A model generated the notes under the pieces. That model searched no databases, was not told the DNA's origin, and worked only from the letters and a program-made list of their open reading frames with translations. Positions 1-8,929 of a stretch of 37,198 bases of DNA are shown piece by piece. Source of the DNA: Caldifarciminota bacterium (GTDB lineage: Bacteria > Hydrothermota > Tepidihabitantia > Tepidihabitantales > DTDR01); NCBI GenBank assembly GCA_025060715.1, contig JANXBG010000015.1:1-37198 (forward strand). The letters run 5' to 3'. The translations under genes and the position numbers were made by a program. The stretch's first letter is position 1; each line of letters starts with the position of its first letter.

Positions 1-46
1 GGTTTTACTTTCTATAAAGAATGGGGCAGTATAGTATATGGTATAG
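1..46 (+). repeat. 46-bp dispersed repeat, copy A (may extend past the window edge)
   Basis: ggttttactttctataaagaatggggcagtatagtatatggtatag is the exact reverse complement of 33565..33610. Confidence 0.95.
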
Positions 47-261
47 GTAAAGATATTTAGATAAGTTTTTAGGTAATTTTTGATATTTATCAATTTACCA
101 ATCATTTAAATTTTAGCGGAGAAAGGGAGAGTTATTAAAACCCAATAGATTTAACTTATTTATATGAAAACTTTGCTGATTTTCTATATTGTTATATTAG
201 ATAAATAGACTTCTGATTATTGTCTTTTTTATATTTATTTATATCCTAAAAGTAAAATCTT

Positions 262-560
262 AAAATCTTAATATTCGCCAGCCAGCACTAATTAATTTAT
301 TATCTCTTTCTCGGTCAATAAAGAATTGCTTTTTAGTTTTTAGTTAAATGGTATTTCTTGCCATCCCATTCAACAGCAATCTTTCTTTTTTTTAACAAAA
401 GATAACAAAATCTAAGAAATAAATCGTTAATCTTCTTCTTATGTTAGTAATTCTTTAAAGTAGTTATAATAAAAACAACCCTTTTACCTTTTTAGAAACT
501 ATCAGAGTTTTTAATTTTATCAATTCTAACTTTTAAGAGAGTTAGGATGTTTCTCTTTTT
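262..560 (-). pseudogene. Decayed DUF559/Vsr-like PD-(D/E)XK endonuclease-domain protein
   Basis: Minus-strand reading across frames gives RKIAVEWDGKKYHLTKN* then, after a frameshift, FFIDRERDNKLISAGWRILRF*; resembles the E-x-DGxxH ... DRxRDxxLxxxGWxxLRF pattern. Confidence 0.6.
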
Positions 561-614
561 AGGTAATAAATATTTTTCCATAATATAAAATCTGCCACCT
601 CTAATTCGGATTTG

Positions 615-3446
615 CTAAATCTGAAGGCTTAATCCCTTCTCCCAATTTTCTCTTAAAAGTTTTATTTCTAAATCAATAAGGTTTTTGTTATAATAGTTAA
701 TTATTAAAGAGTCTTTTTCTAATACCTCACCAAGGATTGCTAATTTTATATCGCCCATTAGCCTTAAAAACTCTTCTATTTTTTCTTCTTCCACTTCACA
801 AAGAAAACGGGTATTAGATTCAGAGAATAAGATTATATCAGGTCTATTAATCTCTTCACCCAATATAACTTTTTCTAAATCAATTTTACAACCTAAATTT
901 TGGGTAAAAGTCATTTCGGCTAAAGCAACTCCTAAACCACCTTCTGATAAATCGTGGATGGAAATTATTAAATCTTTATTAATTGCTTCAAATATCTTTT
1001 CCATAATCTTTCTTCCTTTTTCAGGAAATACTCTTGGAACTTTACCAAAATTTTTATTAAATAAAGAAAAATAAACTGAACCACCAAGTTCATTATAAGT
1101 TTCACCAATTAAAATAATCTTTGATTTTGGCTTTTTAAAATAAGAAGTAATTGTCTTATTTATATTTGGGATAATTGAAACTGCTGAAATTAATAAAGTT
1201 GGTGGGATAGCAATTGTTTTTTTTCCAATTCTAAATTCATTATATAAAGAATCTTTTCCTGAAATAAAAGGAGTTTGATAACCTTTTGCTGCAAAATAAG
1301 CTCCTAAACAAGTTTCTACAATATCTCCCATCACTTCTTCTCTCTCAGGATTAGAAAAACAAAAATTATCTAAAATTCCTGTCTGATTTATATCGCCACC
1401 ACAACAAACAACATTTCTTAATGCCTCATCAACCACTGAGGCCGCCATCCAATAAGGAGAAATCTCTCCATAAGAAGGATTTATCCCACAAGCAACTGCT
1501 ATCCCTTTATCTTTCTCTCTTAAAGGCTTTAAAATTACTCCATCAGAAGGGCTTCCTTCCAAAAGAGGTTTCAAAACTGTCCTTCCCTGAACTTCTAAAT
1601 CATATTGACGAATAATCCATTCTTTAGAGGCAACATTTTCCTGTTTAATTATCTTTAATAAAAGTTCGTTATAATCTTTTATCTCCCAATCAATCTTTTT
1701 TATTTTCTCTTTTCTTTTACAAATTGCCTTTCTTTTTACTTGAGGTATTCCGTTATGTAAAAAATTTAGGTCTATTTCTCCCACAATCTTATCTTGATAT
1801 TTTAAAATCAATTTCTTATCATCTCTCAATCTACCAATTATTGTTGCTTTCACATTATGTAAATCACAAATCTCTTTGAATCGCTTAAAATTCTCTTCGG
1901 GAAGGAATATTATCATTCTTTCTTGGGATTCAGAAATCCAAATTTCGGTATAACTTAATCCGGCATATTTTAAAGGAACTTTATCTAAATAAACTTCGGC
2001 ACCGGTCTTCTCACTAAGTTCACCAATTGCCGAAGAAAGTCCGCCACCACCACAATCAGTAATCGCATTAAAAAGATTTTCATCTCTGGCCTGTAAAATA
2101 GCATCAACCATTTTTTTCTCTTCTATTGGATTACCAATTTGGACTGCGGTAGAAGCAACTCTTTTCGATTCTCTTTTTAATTCACCCGAAGCAAAAGTAA
2201 CTCCGTGAATACCATCTCTTCCGGTATCGCCACCAACTAAAACAATTATATCATTAGGAATTATCTTCTTTTCAATCTTATCTTTGGGAATAATTCCCAA
2301 GGTGCCACAGAAAACCAAGGGATTGCATAAGAAATTTTTATGAAAATATACCGCACCACAAGCAGTGGGAATTCCCATTCTATTACCATAATCACGCACT
2401 CCACTTACTACTCCTTTTAAAATTCTTCTTGGTGGCAATACTCCCTTAGGAATTTCTTTTTTCTTAATATCTAATTTTCCAAAACAGAAAATATCAGTAT
2501 TTAAAATTGGTTTTGAACCTAAACCGGTTCCTAAACAATCTCTAATCACCCCTCCAATACCAGTTGCCGCACCACCATATGGTTCAATTGCCGAAGGATG
2601 ATTATGGGTCTCTACTTTAAAACTTATTCCATAATTCTCATCAAATTCAATTACACCAGAATTATCTCTAAATGCTAAAAGCACATAAGGTTTATTTAAC
2701 TCTTCGGTAACTTTAAAGATTGTTTCTTTTAATAAATTTCTTATCCATTTTCCTTTATAATAAACATCCCCTTTCATTGTCTTATGCTTACAATGCTCTG
2801 ACCATGTTTGAGCAAAGGTTTCTATTTCAATATCTGTCGGCTCTCTTTTTAATTTTTGATAATATCTCTGAATTGCTAATAATTCTGGTAAGGAAAGGCT
2901 AAATTTTTTAGCAAGTTTTATCAATTCTTTTCTTTTCTTATTTAAAATTTTAACTCTTCTTAATTTAAACTTATATTCCTTGGGTTTTAAAAAAAGATAA
3001 TTTGGTTTGCCCTTAATAATGTGTTGAATTAAAGGATTATAAAGATGTTCTTTGGCAATCTCTACTAATTTTTCTTTTTTCTCCTTGGTCTTAAAAAGAT
3101 ATTTCTTTAAAATCTTTATTTGTAAAGAAGAATAACCAAATTCATTTAAGCTCTTTATCACTTGCTCTTCTTCTGGGTCAGTAACACCTAAATTATAACC
3201 AATCTCAATAACTTTATATCCTTTAAAATTAAAATTACCAATTTTAAATTCTTCCACTACTGGATCGAGAAATAAATTTCTTACAATCTCCTCTATTTCA
3301 TTCTTTTTAAGGGATGTTTTAAATAAAAATACTTTAACAATTATTAAATCCTCAATATTGATATTAAAATTTTCAATTAACTCTTTTTTTAATATTTCAC
3401 TTTCGTTATCAAAAATTTTCTTTTTAATTTCAACACGGTAAATCAT
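615..3446 (-). CDS. purL: Phosphoribosylformylglycinamidine synthase, PurL with N-terminal PurS-like tandem domain
   Basis: ORF 943 aa; motifs TWSEHCKHKT, VETHNHPSAIEPYGGAATGIGGVIRD, GGDTGRDGIHG, SGKDSLYNE, SIHDLSEGGLGVALAEM; about 150 aa N-terminal extension with two PurS-like halves. Confidence 0.95.
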   Translation of the reverse strand: MIYRVEIKKKIFDNESEILKKELIENFNINIEDLIIVKVFLFKTSLKKNEIEEIVRNLFLDPVVEEFKIGNFNFKGYKVIEIGYNLGVTDPEEEQVIKSLNEFGYSSLQIKILKKYLFKTKEKKEKLVEIAKEHLYNPLIQHIIKGKPNYLFLKPKEYKFKLRRVKILNKKRKELIKLAKKFSLSLPELLAIQRYYQKLKREPTDIEIETFAQTWSEHCKHKTMKGDVYYKGKWIRNLLKETIFKVTEELNKPYVLLAFRDNSGVIEFDENYGISFKVETHNHPSAIEPYGGAATGIGGVIRDCLGTGLGSKPILNTDIFCFGKLDIKKKEIPKGVLPPRRILKGVVSGVRDYGNRMGIPTACGAVYFHKNFLCNPLVFCGTLGIIPKDKIEKKIIPNDIIVLVGGDTGRDGIHGVTFASGELKRESKRVASTAVQIGNPIEEKKMVDAILQARDENLFNAITDCGGGGLSSAIGELSEKTGAEVYLDKVPLKYAGLSYTEIWISESQERMIIFLPEENFKRFKEICDLHNVKATIIGRLRDDKKLILKYQDKIVGEIDLNFLHNGIPQVKRKAICKRKEKIKKIDWEIKDYNELLLKIIKQENVASKEWIIRQYDLEVQGRTVLKPLLEGSPSDGVILKPLREKDKGIAVACGINPSYGEISPYWMAASVVDEALRNVVCCGGDINQTGILDNFCFSNPEREEVMGDIVETCLGAYFAAKGYQTPFISGKDSLYNEFRIGKKTIAIPPTLLISAVSIIPNINKTITSYFKKPKSKIILIGETYNELGGSVYFSLFNKNFGKVPRVFPEKGRKIMEKIFEAINKDLIISIHDLSEGGLGVALAEMTFTQNLGCKIDLEKVILGEEINRPDIILFSESNTRFLCEVEEEKIEEFLRLMGDIKLAILGEVLEKDSLIINYYNKNLIDLEIKLLRENWEKGLSLQI

Positions 3447-3467
3447 AATTAATAATTAAAATAAAAA

Positions 3468-3552
3468 TGCCGGGGGCGGGATTTGAACCCGCACGCTCTT
3501 TCTGAGCCCACGCCCCTCAAACGTGTGTGTCTGCCAATTCCACCACCCCGGC
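3468..3552 (-). tRNA. tRNA-Leu (GAG)
   Basis: Reverse complement GCCGGGGTGGTGGAATTGGCAGACACACACGTTTGAGGGGCGTGGGCTCAGAAAGAGCGTGCGGGTTCAAATCCCGCCCCCGGCA folds as a class II tRNA; anticodon loop TTGAGGG. Confidence 0.93.
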
Positions 3553-3562
3553 TTTCTATAAA

Positions 3563-3590
3563 ATTATAAACATAAAACCAAATTAATCAA
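3563..3590 (-). promoter_or_regulatory. Sigma70-type promoter of tRNA-Leu (TTGATT-16-TATAAT)
   Basis: Reverse complement TTGATTAATTTGGTTTTATGTTTATAAT ends 10 nt before the tRNA 5' end. Confidence 0.75.
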
Positions 3591-3741
3591 TAATAATAAG
3601 TATTAAAATATAAAGACGAAAAAATGTCTTCAAAGGACAGAAATTTTTAAATGGAATTTTCTTATAAGTCTTTAAATATCAAATACTTATTTCACATTTA
3701 GGTTAAAGATAGGGAACGATACCCAGTATGGTCTTATACTT

Positions 3742-3885
3742 GTCTTTGGGAGTGTCTTTATTATCATTTTTCTTAATGTTTTATTATTAATCTTTAGAAG
3801 TGTATTATCGTTCATTTTCAGGAGCGCTATGTTTATAATCTTTAAAAGCATATTATTAATAATTTACCAAGGAGTATTATTGATA
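3742..3885. repeat. Degenerate 24-bp tandem repeat, six consecutive units
   Basis: Units at 3742,3766,3790,3814,3838,3862, e.g. ATCTTTAGAAGTGTATTATCGTTC and ATCTTTAAAAGCATATTATTAATA (17/24 identical). Confidence 0.75.
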
Positions 3886-4146
3886 GACTTCCTACGTCTA
3901 TGGATATTAATCAAGGTACACAAAATAAGAAAATAAAAAAGAAAGTACTCCATTAGGAAAATTGAATTTTTAGATTTAATTTTTTGATGAAAGCTTTGTT
4001 AATTTTTTAGTATTACTTTTTAAGGTAATAATAGGCACCTATTAAGAAATAGAAAGTTGTAAAGGATAATTCGTAAGAAAATCCTTAGTATTTAGCCTAA
4101 CGCAATTTTATTGATTTTTAATATTTTTTTATTTTAATTATATCTT

Positions 4147-4896
4147 GTGATAAGTAAGGTAAAGGTTTTGATGATTTTTAGTAGCGGCACTAATTGTGAT
4201 GAAGAGACAGAATATGCTTTCAAAAAAGCTGGTGGAGAAGTTTTTAAATTGCATATCAATTACCTTAAAAGAAATAAAAAGATTTTAAAAGAGTTTCATA
4301 TTCTTTCTTTACCTGGTGGATTTACTTATGGTGATTATATTTCGGCAGGTAAAATTTTAGCAAATGAACTTCGTTATTATTTTCAGGAAGAGATAAAAGA
4401 TTTTATTAAAGAAGGTAAGTTGATCATTGGTATTTGTAATGGTTTTCAAATCTTATGTAAGGCTGGACTTTTGCCGGGTTTTGATGATTATTTTTCGTTT
4501 CCGCAAGTTACTTTAACTTTTAATGATTCTCAAAAATTTGAATGTCGTTGGGTTTCTTTAAAGGTTAATCACAATTCTCCAACACCTTTCATTAAAGATT
4601 TGGATGAAATAATTGAATTGCCTATTGCCCATGCCGAAGGCAAATTTTTTGTTGATAAAGAAGAAGTTTTAAAAAAATTAAAAGAAAATAATCAAATTGT
4701 TTTAAAATATATTAATAATCCGAATGGCTCAATAGAAGATATTGCAGGAATTTGTGATGCTACCGGTAGAATTTTTGGACTTATGCCCCATCCGGAAAGA
4801 TTTATTTTCCCCTTACATCATCCATTAAGAAAAAATAAGGTTGATGGTTTGAAATTTTTTATTAATGCTTGTGAATATGCCAAAAGAGAATTATAA
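4147..4896 (+). CDS. purQ: Phosphoribosylformylglycinamidine synthase subunit PurQ (glutaminase)
   Basis: 249 aa; FSSGTNCDEET, LPGGFTYGDYISAGKI, GICNGFQIL, GLMPHPER; GTG start. Confidence 0.95.
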   Translation: MISKVKVLMIFSSGTNCDEETEYAFKKAGGEVFKLHINYLKRNKKILKEFHILSLPGGFTYGDYISAGKILANELRYYFQEEIKDFIKEGKLIIGICNGFQILCKAGLLPGFDDYFSFPQVTLTFNDSQKFECRWVSLKVNHNSPTPFIKDLDEIIELPIAHAEGKFFVDKEEVLKKLKENNQIVLKYINNPNGSIEDIAGICDATGRIFGLMPHPERFIFPLHHPLRKNKVDGLKFFINACEYAKREL

Positions 4897-5182
4897 CCCA
4901 AGAATTGAAATCCATCCCATTTTAAATTTTGAAAAGAAAAAGTTGGTTAAATTTTATTTTGAAGGAAAAGAATATTACGGTTACGAAGATGAACCAATTG
5001 CTTGTGCTTTAATTGCAAATGGAATAAAGGTTTTTCATATAACAAAGGAGAAAAAAAGAAAAAGAGGTTTTTTCTGTGCTATCGGTCGTTGTTCTTCTTG
5101 TTTAATGAAAGTGGATGGAAAAAAGAATGTGATGGTTTGCATTACTAGGTTAAAGGAGGGAATGAAAATTGAAAGGCAATGA
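4877..5182 (+). CDS. (2Fe-2S)-binding protein, HcnA/Fer2_4-like
   Basis: Cys pattern CAIGRCSSC...C typical of the HcnA / sarcosine-oxidase-type small Fe-S subunit; start moved to the second ATG, just inside the purQ 3' end. Confidence 0.85.
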   Translation: MPKENYNPRIEIHPILNFEKKKLVKFYFEGKEYYGYEDEPIACALIANGIKVFHITKEKKRKRGFFCAIGRCSSCLMKVDGKKNVMVCITRLKEGMKIERQ

Positions 5183-6272
5183 TATAGAAAGAAAAATTAC
5201 TATTATCGGCGCCGGTCCTGCCGGCTTAAAAGCAGCAATTACAATTGCTGATTTGGGGGGCGAAGTCCTTTTGGTTGATGAAAATCCTTATGTTGGCGGT
5301 CAATTAGTAAAACAGACCCACAAATTTTTTGGCTCAAAAGAATTATACTGTGGTTTAAGAGGTTTTGAAATCGCTAAAATTTTTGAAGAAGAAATAAAGA
5401 AAAGAAGTAATATAGAACTGTTTTTAAATGCCTGTGCTGTTGGTTTATATTTAGAAAATAACAAAAAGATTGTTGCCCTAGTAAAAAATGAGAAATTGAT
5501 GAAAATTACTACTGATGTTTTAATTATTGCTACTGGTGCCTATGAGAATTTTCTTTTATTTGAAAATAATGACTTACCCGGTGTTTATGGTGCCGGTGCT
5601 GTTCAAACTTTAGTTAATCAATATGGTGTAAGGCCGGGAAAAAGTTGCTTAATGGTTGGTAGTGGGAATATCGGTTTAATTGTTGCCTATCAACTTCTTC
5701 AAGCCGATATTGAAGTAAAAGCAGTAATTGAAATTTTACCAAAAGTAACAGGTTGGTATGTCCATTATGCAAAATTGAAAAGATGCGGTGTGCCAATTTT
5801 AACTTCTCACACAATTTTAAAGGCCATTGGTAAAGATGAAGTAGAAGGAGCAGTAATTTGTAAAGTTAATAGAAATCTTAAACCGATAAAAGGAACGGAA
5901 AAAAGATTAAAGGTTGATTTTATCTGTTTAGCAGTTGGGCTAACACCTTTTACTGACTTACTTTGGCAAATTAATGCTAAACTTTTATATATTCCGGAAC
6001 TGGGTGGCTTTGTTCCCTATTATGATGAAAATTATGAAACCTCAATACCGGGTATTTTTGTCTGCGGAGATGTTAGTGGTATTGAAGAGGCATCAACAGC
6101 AATGATTGAAGGCGAAATTGCTGGTATTTCGGCTTACGAAAAAATTTACGGAAAAAGAAAAGAGACGGAAGCTTTAAAAGAAAAAAAGAAAAAAGAACTT
6201 TTTGCTTTAAGAAAAGGACCCCATAGTAAAAAAATTTTAATCGGTTTAAAAAAACTAAAAAATGGCTATTGA
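5169..6272 (+). CDS. FAD/NAD(P)-dependent oxidoreductase, HcnB-like
   Basis: 367 aa; GAGPAGLKAAI, VGSGNIGLIVAYQL, GIFVCGDVSG; overlaps the preceding Fe-S gene. Confidence 0.88.
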   Translation: MKGNDIERKITIIGAGPAGLKAAITIADLGGEVLLVDENPYVGGQLVKQTHKFFGSKELYCGLRGFEIAKIFEEEIKKRSNIELFLNACAVGLYLENNKKIVALVKNEKLMKITTDVLIIATGAYENFLLFENNDLPGVYGAGAVQTLVNQYGVRPGKSCLMVGSGNIGLIVAYQLLQADIEVKAVIEILPKVTGWYVHYAKLKRCGVPILTSHTILKAIGKDEVEGAVICKVNRNLKPIKGTEKRLKVDFICLAVGLTPFTDLLWQINAKLLYIPELGGFVPYYDENYETSIPGIFVCGDVSGIEEASTAMIEGEIAGISAYEKIYGKRKETEALKEKKKKELFALRKGPHSKKILIGLKKLKNGY

Positions 6273-6792
6273 TACAATAATTCTTGTTCCTTTCCTTCTA
6301 ATTGAAAATAATCTACTAAACTACTTACAAAGAGAACTTAATAAAACTTTTCAATTACCAATCATTATTGAAAAACCAATCCCTTTACCAAAATCGGGCT
6401 ACTCTGAAAAAAGAAAACAATATGATGGCAACTATTTTATTAATGAATTAAAGAAGAAAGAATATAAAGATAAATTAGTTTTAGGAATTTGTGATGTTGA
6501 CCTTTATGTTCCTCACCTAAATTTTATATTTGGTTTGGCATCCCCATTACAAGGAATAGCAATAATTTCCTTAACCCGATTAAGAGAAGAGTTTTATAAT
6601 AGACCAAAAAAGGAATCTCTCTTTTTCATTAGAAGTCTAAAAGAGGCAATTCATGAGATCGGCCATTTATTTAATTTAGAACATTGTAAAAACCAAAAAT
6701 GTGTTATGTTTTTTTCTAACTCCTTATTAGATACGGATAGAAAAGGTCCTAATTTTTGCTCTGCCTGCCTAAAAAAGCTAAAAGGAAGATAA
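6262..6792 (+). CDS. amzA: Archaemetzincin family zinc metalloprotease
   Basis: HEIGHLFNLEHCKNQKCVM...FCSAC matches the archaemetzincin zinc motif plus CxxxxCxM...CxxC. Confidence 0.9.
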   Translation: MAIDTIILVPFLLIENNLLNYLQRELNKTFQLPIIIEKPIPLPKSGYSEKRKQYDGNYFINELKKKEYKDKLVLGICDVDLYVPHLNFIFGLASPLQGIAIISLTRLREEFYNRPKKESLFFIRSLKEAIHEIGHLFNLEHCKNQKCVMFFSNSLLDTDRKGPNFCSACLKKLKGR

Positions 6793-8929
6793 CAAAAAGG
6801 AGTGTTAAAATAGTTATACTCAAACCAATTAAAATATTTTTCTTATCATAATAAAATTTAATAATATGTTTTCCTTCTTTTATCGGCACTGCTCTTAAAA
6901 GATAATTGGCTTCATAAATCTCTTCTTTTCTGTTATCCACTTTTACTTGCCATTCGGGATAATAGATTTCGGAAAGTAAAAGGATCGCAGGATAATTTGT
7001 TTCTGCTTCAATTATTATTTCATCAATATCATATTTTAAAATTTTTATTGAATTTTTAATTTTCTCTTTATTCATTATTTTAACAAAACCGGGGATTTCT
7101 TTTTTCAAAATTAGTTTATTATAAATATCAAAGGTGTCAGAATTTAATAATTCTAAAATTTTATTATTATCATTAACTACTATATAATCGTAATAAAGTT
7201 TTGCCCTTTCTAAGTATTTTTCATTTTCAACTAAACCCATCTTATCTTCTTCAACTTTAATTTTATATTTCACATTTAAAAGCTCACATTTTCTATCACG
7301 ATTAATATGAAAAGTAGAAAAATTAGCTAAGTTTAGTGGTGTATAACCTTCTAACAATTCCAATTTCCAAAGACAGCCTTCGTTTCTTTTTAATATCATA
7401 TAACTATCTATTCTTGAATTTATCCTAAAAAATTCCCCCTCTCTTTCTCTTTGAAGTTTGCTTACCAAACTGGTGTAAGGATAATAATCTTCATCACTTA
7501 TTGATGATTTACTAAATTTGCTACCGAAGATAAATAAATCAAAATAACTTATTAAACCGACAATGATTAAAAAAGTAATTGCCTTTTTTATTTTAAAGAA
7601 AAAGATAAAAATTGTGATAATTAAAAAGAAGAGATAAATAAAAAATTGGTTTTCGCTATTTTTATAAAATTCATTAGGAATCTTTTTTTTAAATCCCAAA
7701 AAGAGAATTATTGAAATTATTAGAAAGAAAATTAAAAATTTATAAAAATTTTTTCTTTCTTTCTCTTTTAAAAAATTTTCTATTCCAAAAACTGATAAAA
7801 CTGTTAAATTAAAAATATAAACTGCTAAAAAACGGCAAGGAAACCGAAACTGTTTTAGACCAGGTAGAATATTGAAAAATAAATTATATAAGAAAAAATT
7901 TTTACCAAAAGCAAATAAGAGAGCAACAATTGCTGGAATAAAAAAGAGATATTTTTCTTTTCTTTTAGAATAAATTAATCCGTAGAGAGCAAAAAAGAAA
8001 GGAAGAATTCCTAAATAAATACCAGCCTCCCAATAATAATGTCTGTAAGGATAAAGCCAATAAAATATTGTCTCCGTTCCTTCGCCACTGGTGCTACCAA
8101 AAAATTTAGGAATAAAAATATTTATCAATTGTAAAAAAGATAAAGACCCATCACTGGCTTCTTCAAAACTTAATTTCTTTCTAACGGTAAAAGGTAAATA
8201 TTTATAAGTAGGATAAAATTGAATCATTGCTATTCCTAATCCAATTAAAAAGAAAATAAAAGTATTTATAATTTGAAAACGATTAATCTTCTTAGTGATT
8301 ATAATATTTAAAAGAAAATAGGAAAGAAGATTATAGATTAGAAATAAAGAAAATTGTGGATAACCGGCTAAAAAAGATAAACCCAAAATAATTCCTCCAT
8401 ATATTGCATTTTTACTTATCTTCTCTTCCTTTAAAAATTTAAGAAAGAAATAACTAACAATTGGAAAATAGGTAAAAACCGCTAAAGGACCCAGTTGAAT
8501 TGTTCTTAAAGTAACAAAAGAAGAAAAAGTTAAAATTATTCCACCAATAAAAGAAATTTTTTCATCAATTTTTAAACTTTTTAGAAAAATAAAAGAGAAA
8601 ATAAATATTAAAAAGATGTGGAAAATTACAATCAATTCCACTTGGTAATAAGTCAATTTATCTAAACCATTAAGAAAAAGAAAGAAATAATTTAATGGAT
8701 AGAAAACTTGGGATTGGATATCATTTAAAAAAGGCATACCAGAAAAGACATAAGGATTCCAAACAGGTAATTTTAAATTTTTTATACTCTCTTTAAGATA
8801 AGTTAAAAAAGGATACCATTGATACAGAATATCATCCCATAAATATTTCTCTTTAAAAATAATCTCTTTATAAAAAAGAACAATTAAAAAAAGAATTAAG
8901 AAAAAATAAAATATTCTTTTCCTTTTCAT
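6749..8929 (-). CDS. YfhO family multi-pass membrane protein
   Basis: 726 aa, many TM segments; N-terminal YLWDDILYQWYPFLTYLKESIKNLKLPVWNPYVFSGMPFLNDIQSQVFYPLN typical of YfhO. Confidence 0.88.
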   Translation of the reverse strand: MKRKRIFYFFLILFLIVLFYKEIIFKEKYLWDDILYQWYPFLTYLKESIKNLKLPVWNPYVFSGMPFLNDIQSQVFYPLNYFFLFLNGLDKLTYYQVELIVIFHIFLIFIFSFIFLKSLKIDEKISFIGGIILTFSSFVTLRTIQLGPLAVFTYFPIVSYFFLKFLKEEKISKNAIYGGIILGLSFLAGYPQFSLFLIYNLLSYFLLNIIITKKINRFQIINTFIFFLIGLGIAMIQFYPTYKYLPFTVRKKLSFEEASDGSLSFLQLINIFIPKFFGSTSGEGTETIFYWLYPYRHYYWEAGIYLGILPFFFALYGLIYSKRKEKYLFFIPAIVALLFAFGKNFFLYNLFFNILPGLKQFRFPCRFLAVYIFNLTVLSVFGIENFLKEKERKNFYKFLIFFLIISIILFLGFKKKIPNEFYKNSENQFFIYLFFLIITIFIFFFKIKKAITFLIIVGLISYFDLFIFGSKFSKSSISDEDYYPYTSLVSKLQREREGEFFRINSRIDSYMILKRNEGCLWKLELLEGYTPLNLANFSTFHINRDRKCELLNVKYKIKVEEDKMGLVENEKYLERAKLYYDYIVVNDNNKILELLNSDTFDIYNKLILKKEIPGFVKIMNKEKIKNSIKILKYDIDEIIIEAETNYPAILLLSEIYYPEWQVKVDNRKEEIYEANYLLRAVPIKEGKHIIKFYYDKKNILIGLSITILTLLFVIFLLAFLGRQSKN

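Noticed and set aside
1421-1615. Plus-strand ORF inside purL (also 2720..2902)
   Set aside because: Antisense shadow of a well-supported CDS; low-complexity translation and no family motif
5614-5814. Antisense ORFs inside other CDSs (also 9032, 10969, 11319, 11916, 13785, 15487, 17933, 19676, 24761, 29893, 30123, 32346, 34753, 36861)
   Set aside because: Overlap strongly supported genes on the opposite strand and read as compositional artefacts
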